Shown: piece by piece, positions 6,400 to 13,736 of the stretch
Numbering within the stretch: the first letter of the stretch is position 1
Layout: each line of letters begins with the position of its first letter
Notes under the pieces: model-generated
Databases searched by the model: none
What the model was told of the DNA's origin: nothing
The model's input: only the letters and a program-made list of their open reading frames with translations
Translations under genes and position numbers: made by a program
Assembly (NCBI GenBank): GCA_020846575.1
Contig: JADLDQ010000182.1
Coordinates: 1 to 21,884 of the forward strand
Source: Burkholderiales bacterium
GTDB taxonomy: Bacteria; Pseudomonadota; Gammaproteobacteria; Burkholderiales; SG8-39
DNA: 21,884 nucleotides
Direction: 5' to 3'

Positions 6400-8493
6400 T
6401 CAGGCCTTTCCGAGCCGGATGATCATGTTGCCCAGAGGCTCGACCTCGAGGTTCTGGCCGATGCCCACCATGATGGTGGTGTCGGGGCGCTCGACCACCG
6501 CGGGGCCGGCGATGCGCGCACCGGGACCCAGGTCGCAGGAACGGAACACGGCCGTCTCGTGGAATCCCGTCTTGTAGAAGTAGACCCGGCGCGAACCCAC
6601 CGGTTGCGCCTCGCCCTCCCTGCTCGCGAGCGGCGCTGCACGCGGCTTGTGTACTGGCGCGATCGCCTCGGTGCGCAGCACGATGAATTCCACGCCCGAG
6701 CTGCGCAGCGCCGTGCCCTTGCCGTAGATGCGTTCGTACTTGTGCTCGAAGCGCTCGACCAGCTCGTCCAGGTCATGCGCGCTGAGCACCCCGCCGGGCG
6801 CCTCGACCGGCAGCTCGTGAACCTGCAGGCGAAAGCGCATCGCCACCAGGCGCTGAATGCGGCAATCCTCGCCCAGCGCGTCGCGGCAGCGCTGCTCGAG
6901 CTCGGCGAAGCCCTCGTTGAGCGCGGCCGCCTCGACATGGTCCGAGGCTTTCCTGAAGCGCGGCGGCGCGTGCTGCCCGAAGGCGCGCGAGAACGATCGG
7001 TGCCGGTCCGCGGTCACTGCGCCGAGCGCGGAATGGCCAGAGGCCGTGGCAGGCACGACCACGGTGCCGATGCCCGCGATCGAGCCGTACAGGTGGGCGT
7101 GGGTCGGACCGGCGCCGCCGTAGGCGAAGATGACGAAATCGCGCGGGTCGTAGCCCGAGCGCGTGGTCACGCGCCGCAGCAGATCGGCCATGCGGTTGTT
7201 GGCCACTTCGCGGATACCCGCGGCAGCTTCGTGGACATCCAGGCCGAGCGGCCCGGCGATCCTCGATTCGATGGCGGCGCGCGCCTTTGCCAGGTCGAGC
7301 GCCATGGCACCACCCAGGAAGTAGGCGGGATCGGTGATGCCGAGCACGAGGTCCGCGTCGGTTACCGTGGGCTCGGTGCCGCCGCGCCCGTAGCACGCGG
7401 GACCCGGTTCGGCGCCGGCGCTGTCCGGCCCCACGCTGAGATGGCCGTCGCGCACCCGGGCGATGGAGCCGCCGCCCGCGCCGATCGCCGTGACCTTGAT
7501 CGACGGCAGCGCGACGTGAAAGCGTCCCACCTCGCGGCTCGTCGCGAGGAGCGGCTGGCCGTCCACGATCAGGCCGACGTCGAAGCTGGTGCCGCCCATG
7601 TCGCTGGTGATGATGTTGCGCAAGCCCAGTTGCTCGCCGAGCTTCTGCGACGCGAGCACGCCGCCGGCGGGTCCGGAGGTGAGCAGGTTCGCCGCCTGAA
7701 ACGCCGCCTCGGAGGCGGGTAGCACGCCACCTCCCGACTCCATGATCGAGACCGGACCACGGTAGCCGCAGCGTCGCACGGCGCTCTCCAGCCCGTTGAT
7801 GTAGCGGTGGATCACCGGGCCGAGATAGCTGTTGATGGCGGTGGTCGAAGCCCGCTCGTACTCGCCCAGCACCGGGATGAGCGTGGACGAGGCGGTGACG
7901 AACATCCCGGGCGCCTCCTCGCGCACGATGCTCTCCAGCCGCTGCTCGTGCCTGGGGTTGCGGAACGACCACAACAGCGTGATGGCGATCGCCTCGACGC
8001 CCTTCGCGGCGAGGCGCCGGACGGCCTCCCGGGCGGCCGGTTCGTTCAGCGGCGCCAGCACCTGACCGCGCTCGTCGATACGCTCCTCGATCTCCTCGAC
8101 CAGCGCCAGCGGCACGATGGGCTCGGGAATGGTGCGGCGGGAGAAATGCGCGATCTCGTGGTCGGCGAGCCCCGCCCAGCTCGCCATGCAGCGCTGAATG
8201 CGCAGCGTGTCGGCGAACCCGCGCGTGATCAGCAGCCCCGTCTTCACGCCCTTTCTCTCGATGAAGGCGTTGGTCGCGGCGGTGGTGCCGTGGGCGAAAT
8301 ACTCGAGCCTGCCGACCAGCGCGTCGCGCGACAGACCGAGACGTGCGGCCGCGGACTCCAGAGCGTTCAGGACGCCGCGCGTGCGGTCCTCGGGAGTGGT
8401 CGGCGACTTGACGATGGTGACCTCGCCGGCCTCGGACAGCATGACGAGATCGGTGAAGGTACCGCCGATGTCGGTACCGATGAAATACCCCAT
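6400..8493 (-). CDS. HyuA-family (hydantoinase/oxoprolinase A; acetone carboxylase beta-like) ATP-binding subunit
   Basis: This is a 697-residue protein of the HyuA family. It has the ASKHA-type phosphate loop GTDIGGTFTDLV (from residue 6), the GTTAATNA segment, MESGGGV, LTSGPAGGV, SDMGGTSFDV and FAYGGAGP, all hallmark HyuA blocks. The subunit hydrolyses ATP to phosphorylate the substrate (an amide/imide oxygen or a ketone enol) for attack in the partner HyuB. The length fits both hydantoinases and the beta subunit of acetone carboxylase. It is the first gene of the minus-strand operon, with a strong SD AGGAGGA at 8501-8507, and faces the CoA ligase divergently. Ketone carboxylase is favoured because the partner carries a gamma-like domain and a CoA ligase sits opposite. 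Confidence 0.92.
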   Translation of the reverse strand: MGYFIGTDIGGTFTDLVMLSEAGEVTIVKSPTTPEDRTRGVLNALESAAARLGLSRDALVGRLEYFAHGTTAATNAFIERKGVKTGLLITRGFADTLRIQRCMASWAGLADHEIAHFSRRTIPEPIVPLALVEEIEERIDERGQVLAPLNEPAAREAVRRLAAKGVEAIAITLLWSFRNPRHEQRLESIVREEAPGMFVTASSTLIPVLGEYERASTTAINSYLGPVIHRYINGLESAVRRCGYRGPVSIMESGGGVLPASEAAFQAANLLTSGPAGGVLASQKLGEQLGLRNIITSDMGGTSFDVGLIVDGQPLLATSREVGRFHVALPSIKVTAIGAGGGSIARVRDGHLSVGPDSAGAEPGPACYGRGGTEPTVTDADLVLGITDPAYFLGGAMALDLAKARAAIESRIAGPLGLDVHEAAAGIREVANNRMADLLRRVTTRSGYDPRDFVIFAYGGAGPTHAHLYGSIAGIGTVVVPATASGHSALGAVTADRHRSFSRAFGQHAPPRFRKASDHVEAAALNEGFAELEQRCRDALGEDCRIQRLVAMRFRLQVHELPVEAPGGVLSAHDLDELVERFEHKYERIYGKGTALRSSGVEFIVLRTEAIAPVHKPRAAPLASREGEAQPVGSRRVYFYKTGFHETAVFRSCDLGPGARIAGPAVVERPDTTIMVGIGQNLEVEPLGNMIIRLGKA

Positions 8494-8515
8494 GACCCGC
8501 TCCTCCTGGCCGCGC

Positions 8516-8545
8516 AGAATAAGAGCGGCCGCAGGCCGGCGTCAA
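8516..8545 (-). promoter_or_regulatory. Candidate sigma-70 promoter of the hyuA-like operon
   Basis: On the minus strand TTGACG (8540-8545) is followed after 18 bases by TATTCT (8516-8521). It lies immediately upstream of the strong SD at 8501-8507, giving a very short leader. A second TTGACG occurs 12 bases further upstream (8552-8557). This is a prediction by motif only. Confidence 0.4.
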
Positions 8546-8553
8546 TCAAAACG

Positions 8554-8573
8554 TCAAAGTTATGTACCTTTGA
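8554..8573. promoter_or_regulatory. Inverted repeat TCAAAG-N8-CTTTGA, candidate operator
   Basis: A perfect 6-bp inverted repeat with an 8-bp spacer sits between the two divergent candidate promoters, in the AT-richest part of the hyuA-ligase intergenic region. Its position suits a regulator controlling both directions, such as the nearby IclR-family protein. Its half-sites are not those of the tandem repeat upstream of the UbiD gene, although both contain TGTAC. Confidence 0.4.
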
Positions 8574-8602
8574 GGTATTGCAGCGACGGGCGTGTGCGCC
8601 GA

Positions 8603-8631
8603 TTGAATCGTCGTTCGGCACTTCTTAAGAT
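8603..8631 (+). promoter_or_regulatory. Candidate sigma-70 promoter of the CoA-ligase gene
   Basis: TTGAAT (8603-8608) and TAAGAT (8626-8631) are separated by 17 bases on the plus strand. They would give a leader of about 155 bases before the GTG start at 8794. No convincing gene was seen in 8632-8793; the short frames crossing it lack SD sites. Confidence 0.35.
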
Positions 8632-8793
8632 TCCGCGTCGAATCCGTGTTCATCGAGGCAGATGTCGAGTGCGGCTGCGGCGCGTCCCGATCGGCGGTGG
8701 CGCGATCACGATTCGCCTGGCGCGCCCGGCCGCCGCCCTGAGCTGCCATGCGCCGCGCCTTGCGGCGGCCGTTCGACCACATGGAGTACCACA

Positions 8794-10677
8794 GTGAGCG
8801 CAACCCAGTCCCTCATCCGTACCATCGCCGACGTGGAGGCGTTCGAGCGCATCCCCCTGGAGGAACGCCCGCTGGCGTGGACCCTGCCGGAGGTTCTCGA
8901 TGCCGGTGCGGCTCTCGATCCCTGCGGGACAGCCCTGCACTACCTGCGCGAGGCGAACCCGGACGAGACCGCGCTCAGTCTCACCTACGCCGAACTGATG
9001 GGCAAGGTGCGCCAGACGGCGAACCTGCTGCGGCGCCTGTTCCAAGGGCACGAAGGCGTTGCCGGCGTGCTCCTGCCGCTGGTGCCCGAGAACTACTTCC
9101 TGCTGTGCGGCGCGCCCATGGCCGGCATTCTCTGCCCGGTCAACTGGGCGATGAAGGCGTCCCAGATTGCGGGCATCCTGACCGCGGCCGGTGCCGAAGT
9201 CCTGGTAACGCTCGGCCCCTGCCCCGGCTTCGACATCTGGGAGACGGCGCGCGACGTGCTCGAACTCACCCCCGGTATCCGGCACGTCATCCAGGTGCGT
9301 GGACCGGGCGGTACCGCCGCGGCGGACCGGGAATTCGGCGCGATGATCGCCGCCGAGCGCGCCGATGCGCTTTCTTTCGAGCGCGAACTGCGTCCCGAGA
9401 ACACCGCCATCTATTGCGCCACGGGCGGAACCACCGGGCTGCCGAAGCTCGCCAGGCTCAGCCACCGCGGCATCGCCTACAAGTGCCACGCCTATCACTG
9501 GGTGCTCGGTCACGGCCCGGGCGAGGTCTGGCTCGCGGGGACGCCGCTGTTCCACTCGGGCGGCATCGTCAACCGCACGTTCAGCGCGCTGTCGCACGGC
9601 GTCACGGTGGTCATCACGTCAGCGCACGGCTACCGTGCACCCGCGACCCGCACCAACCACTGGAAGCTGATCGAGAAATACCGCGTCACCGAGATCTCGG
9701 CACCGCCGACCCTGCTGGCCGCACTGATCGACCTGCCGGCGGGCGGCGCCGACCTGTCGAGCCTGCAGAAGTTCGCCAACACGGGATCGATGGGGCTGCC
9801 GGTCGCGACCGCGCGCGCCTTCGAGGAGAAGTTCGGTGTGAGCATCCGCGCCAACTACGGACTCACCGAGAACACCGCGTCGGCGTGCCTGTCGCCCCGC
9901 TGGGGCCCGCCCCGCTACGGCGCGAGCGGCATCCGCCTGCCCTACACGAAACTCAAGACGGTGATCGTGGATCGCGCCGGCGCGTACCTGCGCGACGGCG
10001 CGCCGGGCGAGCCCGGTGTCATCGCCGTCAAGGGCCCGGGCGTGACCGCCGGCTACGTGGACGAGAGCCAGAACCGCGCCCTGTTCTTTCCCGGCGGCTG
10101 GCTGAATACCGGAGACCTCGGCCGCATCGACGAGGACGGCTACATCTGGGTGACCGGCAGGATCAAGGACCTCATCATCCGCGGCGGCAACAACATCGAC
10201 GCGAGCCTCATCGACGAGACGCTGATGCAGCACCCGGCGGTCGAGATCGCCGCCGCCGTCGGCAGGCCCGACAGCTACGCGGGCGAACTGCCGGTCGCCT
10301 ACGTCCAGTTGCGCGCGGGTGCGTCGGCCGGCGCCGAGGAGATCCGGGAATTCGCGCGCAAGCACATACCCGAGCGAGGCGCCGCCCCGGTCGCGGTGCA
10401 CATCCTGGAGCGGCTGCCGCTCACCGACGTGGGCAAGATCTCCAAGCCACCCCTGCGCTGCGACGCGGCGCAGCGCGAGTTCGAAGCGGCCCTCGCTCCG
10501 CTCTGCGGCGCCGGCGTCAGCGCGAGCGTCGAAGTCGCGGATACACCGGCGGCGGGCATGCGCGCCCGCATCCAGCTCGCCTGCGCGGACGGGGCGCGCG
10601 ATGCGCAGGCCGAAGACCGGGCGAGGACGATCATGAGCGCTTACGCCTTCGCATACGAGATCGACTGGAAGGCATAG
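8794..10677 (+). CDS. AMP-forming acyl-CoA synthetase/ligase (ANL superfamily)
   Basis: This 627-residue enzyme should form a CoA thioester from a carboxylic acid through an acyl-adenylate. The P-loop-like motif is ATGGTTGLPKLA (about residues 209-220), a variant of TSGTTGxPKG typical of FadD-like bacterial ligases. Later motifs are NYGLTENT, GWLNTGDLGRIDEDGYIWVTGRIKDLIIRGG and the catalytic lysine K548 in LTDVGKISK. About 80 further residues follow the lysine, a longer tail than usual. The GTG at 8794 is chosen because GGAG lies 7 bases upstream and the protein family pattern begins there; the reading back to 8662 is low-complexity and has no SD. It faces the HyuA/HyuB operon, where it could activate a beta-keto acid made by carboxylation. 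Its 3' end overlaps the regulator gene by 47 bases. Confidence 0.92.
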   Translation: MSATQSLIRTIADVEAFERIPLEERPLAWTLPEVLDAGAALDPCGTALHYLREANPDETALSLTYAELMGKVRQTANLLRRLFQGHEGVAGVLLPLVPENYFLLCGAPMAGILCPVNWAMKASQIAGILTAAGAEVLVTLGPCPGFDIWETARDVLELTPGIRHVIQVRGPGGTAAADREFGAMIAAERADALSFERELRPENTAIYCATGGTTGLPKLARLSHRGIAYKCHAYHWVLGHGPGEVWLAGTPLFHSGGIVNRTFSALSHGVTVVITSAHGYRAPATRTNHWKLIEKYRVTEISAPPTLLAALIDLPAGGADLSSLQKFANTGSMGLPVATARAFEEKFGVSIRANYGLTENTASACLSPRWGPPRYGASGIRLPYTKLKTVIVDRAGAYLRDGAPGEPGVIAVKGPGVTAGYVDESQNRALFFPGGWLNTGDLGRIDEDGYIWVTGRIKDLIIRGGNNIDASLIDETLMQHPAVEIAAAVGRPDSYAGELPVAYVQLRAGASAGAEEIREFARKHIPERGAAPVAVHILERLPLTDVGKISKPPLRCDAAQREFEAALAPLCGAGVSASVEVADTPAAGMRARIQLACADGARDAQAEDRARTIMSAYAFAYEIDWKA

Positions 10678-11584
10678 CACCGATCCGTGCAGCACGCCGG
10701 ACCGACTCTCGTTGCGGCACGGGCGGGGAAAAGGCCGGTGGTACCGTTCCTGGTCCCCGGGCGAGCCACGGATAGCGCGCCAGAGCCGTGCGCCCTGCGC
10801 CGAGTTCGCGCGAGATGCCGACCAGCGTCTCGCGCAGGCGGCGGGCGGGCACATCGTTCATGCGCGCATCGAAGCTGTGCGGCGGCCCCATCAGTGTGAG
10901 CGAGAAGGCAAGCGATCCGTCGCGATCGAACACCGGCCCGCTCAGCGCGTCGATGCCGACCCGGCGCTCGCCCCGCGACAGGCTCAGTCCCACGCGGCGC
11001 ACCGCCTCGATGCGCCGCTCGCACTCGGCCCGCAGGTCCTTTTTCGAGGCACCGCCCGCCGCCGAGCGGCGGGCGAGATCCGCCGCCAGCAGCGGTTCGA
11101 ACAGGGCGCCATCCAGGAACGCTCCCCAGAGCCGGCCGGTCGCGCTCGCCGACGGTCCGAGGATCGCGCCCTCGCTCACGCGGATCACGACCTCGCGCGG
11201 GCGACCGAGCCAGCGCACCACCGTCACGCCCGCCGGACCGAACACGCAGACATGGCCGTCCAGGCCGACGCTGTCGACGAGGCCCGCCAATGCCTTCACG
11301 GCGGCGTCGAGTCCGTCGATGCGGCTGAGCGCGGCCAGACCCAGCTCGATGGCGAACGGTCCCAGGTCGTAGCGGCTGTCGGTACCCTGCGCCACGAGTC
11401 CCGCCCCGCAGAAGCTCACCAGGTAGCGATACGCGTTGCTCGCATCCATCCCCGCGCCGGCCGCGATTTCCCGCAACTGCAGCGGCCCGCCTGCCTGCAC
11501 CAGGACCTTGAGTATGCGCAGGCCGACGCTGGCCGACTGGATGCCCCGCGGCGGTCCTGGAGCGGTCTGGCGGCGATTCGGCAT
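10631..11584 (-). CDS. IclR-family transcriptional regulator
   Basis: This 317-residue protein has an N-terminal winged helix-turn-helix at about residues 17-82 (SASVGLRILKVL, LREIAAGAGMDASNAYRYL, GTDSRYDLG). An IclR effector domain follows (VCVFGPAGVTVVRWLG, SATGRLWGAFL, the DALSGPVFDRDGSLAFSLTLMG block). IclR proteins are dimers or tetramers that sense aromatic or central metabolites and often control adjacent catabolic genes. The ATG at 11584 is preferred: it lies just before the conserved region and GGAG is 11 bases upstream; readings back to 11995 run through the UbiD promoter and gene. The Arg/Ser-rich last 30 or so residues are read from sequence shared with the end of the ligase gene. 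It probably controls the UbiD gene and perhaps the ligase and hyuA operons. Confidence 0.87.
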   Translation of the reverse strand: MPNRRQTAPGPPRGIQSASVGLRILKVLVQAGGPLQLREIAAGAGMDASNAYRYLVSFCGAGLVAQGTDSRYDLGPFAIELGLAALSRIDGLDAAVKALAGLVDSVGLDGHVCVFGPAGVTVVRWLGRPREVVIRVSEGAILGPSASATGRLWGAFLDGALFEPLLAADLARRSAAGGASKKDLRAECERRIEAVRRVGLSLSRGERRVGIDALSGPVFDRDGSLAFSLTLMGPPHSFDARMNDVPARRLRETLVGISRELGAGRTALARYPWLARGPGTVPPAFSPPVPQRESVRRAARIGAMPSSRSRMRRRKRS

Positions 11585-11670
11585 GGGCGGCGAGTCTCCG
11601 GGGGACGGAACGGGACCGGAAGGCGCAGCCTGGACCCGGCATTGGCTAATATCCAACGGAATGGCCATGC

Positions 11671-11676
11671 TACAAT
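11671..11676 (+). promoter_or_regulatory. Candidate -10 element (TACAAT) of the UbiD-gene promoter
   Basis: TACAAT matches the sigma-70 -10 consensus at five of six positions and has no good -35 at 17 bases, as in activator-dependent promoters. A possible opposing promoter for the regulator (TTGTAG, 18 bases, TATTAG on the minus strand) overlaps it, so the two transcripts would start back to back. The regulator's possible upstream ATG at 11670 has no SD and would sit in this promoter. Confidence 0.4.
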
Positions 11677-11685
11677 CCGCGGGCC

Positions 11686-11711
11686 GGGCTGTACAGAGGG
11701 GCTGTACAGAG
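11686..11711. promoter_or_regulatory. Tandem 13-bp direct repeat, each with the palindrome CTGTACAG (candidate operator)
   Basis: GGGCTGTACAGAG occurs twice back to back (11686-11698 and 11699-11711). Each copy holds the perfect 8-bp palindrome CTGTACAG, with centres 13 bp apart. The pair begins about 10 bases after the candidate -10 of the UbiD gene, covering its expected transcription start. It is a natural repression site for the adjacent IclR-family regulator. Confidence 0.55.
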
Positions 11712-11837
11712 CGCAAGGGACCTCGCGCGAGGCCCGGCCGGCGTCGCCTCGGTGCGCCGCCGCGAGGCTCACGCTGGCGAGGTCCCGCGGCGTGCGCGGG
11801 CTCGCATCCGGCCGCACCGTGACGAGGAGAGTGGCGC

Positions 11838-13265
11838 ATGCCGTTCAACGACCTGAGGGATTTCCTGGCGCGCCTGGAGGAGGAGGGCGAACTCGCGCGC
11901 TTCAAGGAGGAAGTTGACTGGAACCTGGAAGCCGGCGCCATCACGCGCCGTTCGCTGGAAGCGGGCCTGCCGGCGCCGTTCTTCGAGAAGGTCAAGGACT
12001 ATCCCAGGGGCCGCATGGCGAGCTGCGTGCTCGCCAACCTCAGGCGCATCGCCATCGCCATGGACATGGCGCCCGAGACGCCCATGCGCGAGTTGATCGA
12101 GGAATACCTGAAGCGGCAGAAGGCCCCGGTGAAACCGGTGACCGTGAAGACCGGCCCGTGCAAGCAGAACATCGTCACGGGCGACGCGCTCGACCTGCTG
12201 GCGTTCCCCGTCCCCTTCATCCACGAGGGCGACGGCGGGCGTTACCTCGGAACCTGGCACCTCACCGTCACGCAGGACCTCGGCAGCGGCTGGATCAACT
12301 GGGGCATGTATCGCCACATGCTGCACGACGGCAGGTCTTTCGGAGTGCTCGCGCCTGCGCCCAAGCACCTGGGGACCATGGCCGCCCAGAAGTACGCGCC
12401 CGGGAACCTGCCAATGCCGGTCGCGGTCGTGCTGGGCTCGGACCCCATCACCACCTTCTGCGCCGCCACGCCGGTGCCCTACGGCGTCTCGGAGGTGGAC
12501 GTCGCAGGCGGCCTGCGCCGCGCGCCGGTGGAGCTGGTGAAGTGCGAGTCGAGCGACCTGCTGGTGCCCGCCCGGTCGGAGATCGTGATCGAGGGTGAAC
12601 TCGTCTCCGGGGAGGAGCGCGACGAGGGTCCATTCGGGGAATACACCGGCTACCGCTCGGGCCTGGCGAGCCCGAAGCCCGTGATCCGCGTCAAGGCGAT
12701 CACCTTCCGCGACGATCCGATCTTCACCTTCTCCTGCCCGGGCGTGCCGCTGGACGATTCGGCCTCGGTGTTCTCCGTGAACAAGAGCGCCCAGTTTCTC
12801 GACGAGCTGCGCTCGAAGGGCCTGCCGGTCAGCGGCGCCTACCTGATCGTCGAGGGCGCGAGCCACGCGATCGCGGTGTCGGTGAAGAACGCCTATTACG
12901 GCATCGCGGGCGAAGTCGCGCACGTGATCTGGAGCGCGCGCCACGGCCTGCTTACCCCCAGCGTGATCGTGGTCGAGGACGATGTCGATCCCTGCGACCT
13001 GCGGCAGGTATTCCACGCCCTGATGACCAAGTGCCACCCGATGCGGGGCATCAACAAGTTCGACCACGCCACCGCCTGGCCGCTGATCCCGTGGCTCTCG
13101 GAGCACGAACGCCGGCACCGCATGGGCGCGCGGGTGTACTACGACTGCACCTGGCCGGTGGACTGGCCTAGAGAGGAACTCCCGGTGCGCCAGTCATTCG
13201 CCGAGTGCTACCCCAAGGAGGTGCAGGAAAAGGCTCTGCGCAAGTGGCGCATGCTCGGACATTGA
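11838..13265 (+). CDS. UbiD-family prenyl-FMN-dependent (de)carboxylase
   Basis: This 475-residue enzyme should reversibly decarboxylate an aromatic, heteroaromatic or unsaturated acid using prenylated FMN. The residues binding the cofactor and metal in Aspergillus Fdc1 have clear counterparts at the same spacing: N154 (INWGMYRH), H177 (APKHLG) and E232. The catalytic R159 and the pair E263/E268 in EGPFGEYTGY also fit. The length is typical of monofunctional UbiD proteins such as AroY, vanillate, gallate or phthaloyl-CoA decarboxylases. GAGGAG at 11824-11829 precedes the ATG by 8 bases. It needs a UbiX prenyltransferase to make the cofactor, and none is in this window. Regulation is probably through the tandem operator-like repeat upstream. 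The substrate cannot be assigned. Confidence 0.93.
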   Translation: MPFNDLRDFLARLEEEGELARFKEEVDWNLEAGAITRRSLEAGLPAPFFEKVKDYPRGRMASCVLANLRRIAIAMDMAPETPMRELIEEYLKRQKAPVKPVTVKTGPCKQNIVTGDALDLLAFPVPFIHEGDGGRYLGTWHLTVTQDLGSGWINWGMYRHMLHDGRSFGVLAPAPKHLGTMAAQKYAPGNLPMPVAVVLGSDPITTFCAATPVPYGVSEVDVAGGLRRAPVELVKCESSDLLVPARSEIVIEGELVSGEERDEGPFGEYTGYRSGLASPKPVIRVKAITFRDDPIFTFSCPGVPLDDSASVFSVNKSAQFLDELRSKGLPVSGAYLIVEGASHAIAVSVKNAYYGIAGEVAHVIWSARHGLLTPSVIVVEDDVDPCDLRQVFHALMTKCHPMRGINKFDHATAWPLIPWLSEHERRHRMGARVYYDCTWPVDWPREELPVRQSFAECYPKEVQEKALRKWRMLGH

Positions 13266-13273
13266 GCCGGGCG

Positions 13274-13399
13274 GGAACCCTCGCCTCGTCCCCGAGGGGG
13301 CGCCCGCGACCGTTCGCCACCGAGGCGTGAGAGTTCCTGGCTGCACCCGAGGGCGGTTCCAGGGTGGTCCTTCACGGGCTGGCTGCCCTCGGGGCAGCC
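13274..13399. other. Highly structured non-coding stretch with competing hairpins
   Basis: Several inverted repeats nest here. An outer imperfect stem pairs 13274-13288 (GGAACCCTCGCCTCG) with 13321-13337 (CGAGGCGTGAGAGTTCC). A 15-bp stem with one bulged A pairs 13339-13354 with 13385-13399. The latter competes with a compact hairpin, GGCTGCCC-TCG-GGGCAGCC (13381-13399). No T-run follows either hairpin. It lies between the convergent ends of the UbiD gene and a small ORF. It could be a bidirectional terminator or a structured RNA; the strand is undetermined and no known RNA family was recognised. Confidence 0.5.
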
Positions 13400-13465
13400 G
13401 ATCAACCCTGCGCTGGAGCGCGTTCCCGCTGCGACCCGGGCGGGGTGGGGCTTGGATCCCCCCGA

Positions 13466-13660
13466 TCAGTCCAGCCGCTCGAGCAGGTCGCAGACGAACG
13501 GACTGAGGTATTGGCGCCTCAGGGCCCTGAGCCGGTCGCTGGCCTTGGAGGCGGCCGCGCGGTCACCCTTGCATCCGGACCGGGCGGAACCTGCGGCGGA
13601 GTTTTGTCTGGAGGAGCCCTGGTTCAGGCCCTCGGAGCGGTAGTGCAGGCTTGCGGACAT
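13466..13660 (-). CDS. Small ORF of 64 codons, function unknown
   Basis: I do not recognise this gene. It starts MSASLHYRSEGLNQG, has a Ser/Ala/Arg-rich middle, and ends YLSPFVCDLLERLD, which may form a short helix. Its third codon positions are mostly G or C (roughly four in five by eye), as in the flanking genes. GAGGGG lies 8 bases before the ATG, and a near-consensus promoter lies about 50 bases upstream. It is thus better supported than the other short frames here. It has no signal peptide or membrane segment. It is convergent with the UbiD gene and separated from it by a structured stretch. It could be a small regulatory or stress-related protein; no function is proposed. Confidence 0.5.
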   Translation of the reverse strand: MSASLHYRSEGLNQGSSRQNSAAGSARSGCKGDRAAASKASDRLRALRRQYLSPFVCDLLERLD

Positions 13661-13688
13661 GGTATATCCCCTCTACATTTCACGGCGT

Positions 13689-13736
13689 TGTGCGCCGCAC
13701 AGTCAAGAATATACGACTAATTTACTCATGTTTCAA
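13689..13736 (-). promoter_or_regulatory. Strong sigma-70-like promoter with a palindrome at the expected +1
   Basis: On the minus strand TTGAAA (13731-13736) is followed after exactly 17 bases by TATATT (13708-13713). This is the best promoter match in the window, five of six at both boxes. The 13-bp palindrome TGTGCG-C-CGCACA (13689-13701) begins at the predicted transcription start, where a repressor site or 5' hairpin would be expected. A second possible promoter (TTGCTG, 17 bases, TATAAA) lies further upstream. The segment 13660-13810 is notably AT-rich. Confidence 0.6.

Noticed and set aside
5145..6422. Plus-strand frame of 425 codons opposite HyuB
   Set aside because: It is antisense to conserved HyuB blocks and its composition is that of a shadow frame.
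8662..8793. Earlier ATG start for the CoA ligase
   Set aside because: The extra 44 residues look random and have no SD, whereas the GTG at 8794 has GGAG at 7 bases.
11689..11709. A LexA (SOS) box
   Set aside because: The proteobacterial LexA site needs CTGT and ACAG separated by 8 bases; here the halves are directly joined and repeated.
10712..11917. Plus-strand frame of about 400 codons opposite the IclR gene
   Set aside because: The minus strand encodes a full IclR-family protein here; the plus frame has no domain and no SD.
10631..11995. IclR gene starting at 11995
   Set aside because: It would run antisense through the UbiD start and its promoter; the added residues are Arg/Ser/Pro-rich without family similarity.
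13381..13399. A Rho-independent terminator
   Set aside because: The stem is perfect but no T-run follows on either strand.
13266..13465. A known riboswitch or housekeeping RNA (SAH, glycine, 6S, RNase P)
   Set aside because: None of the conserved cores I know could be found; only the inverted repeats are clear.
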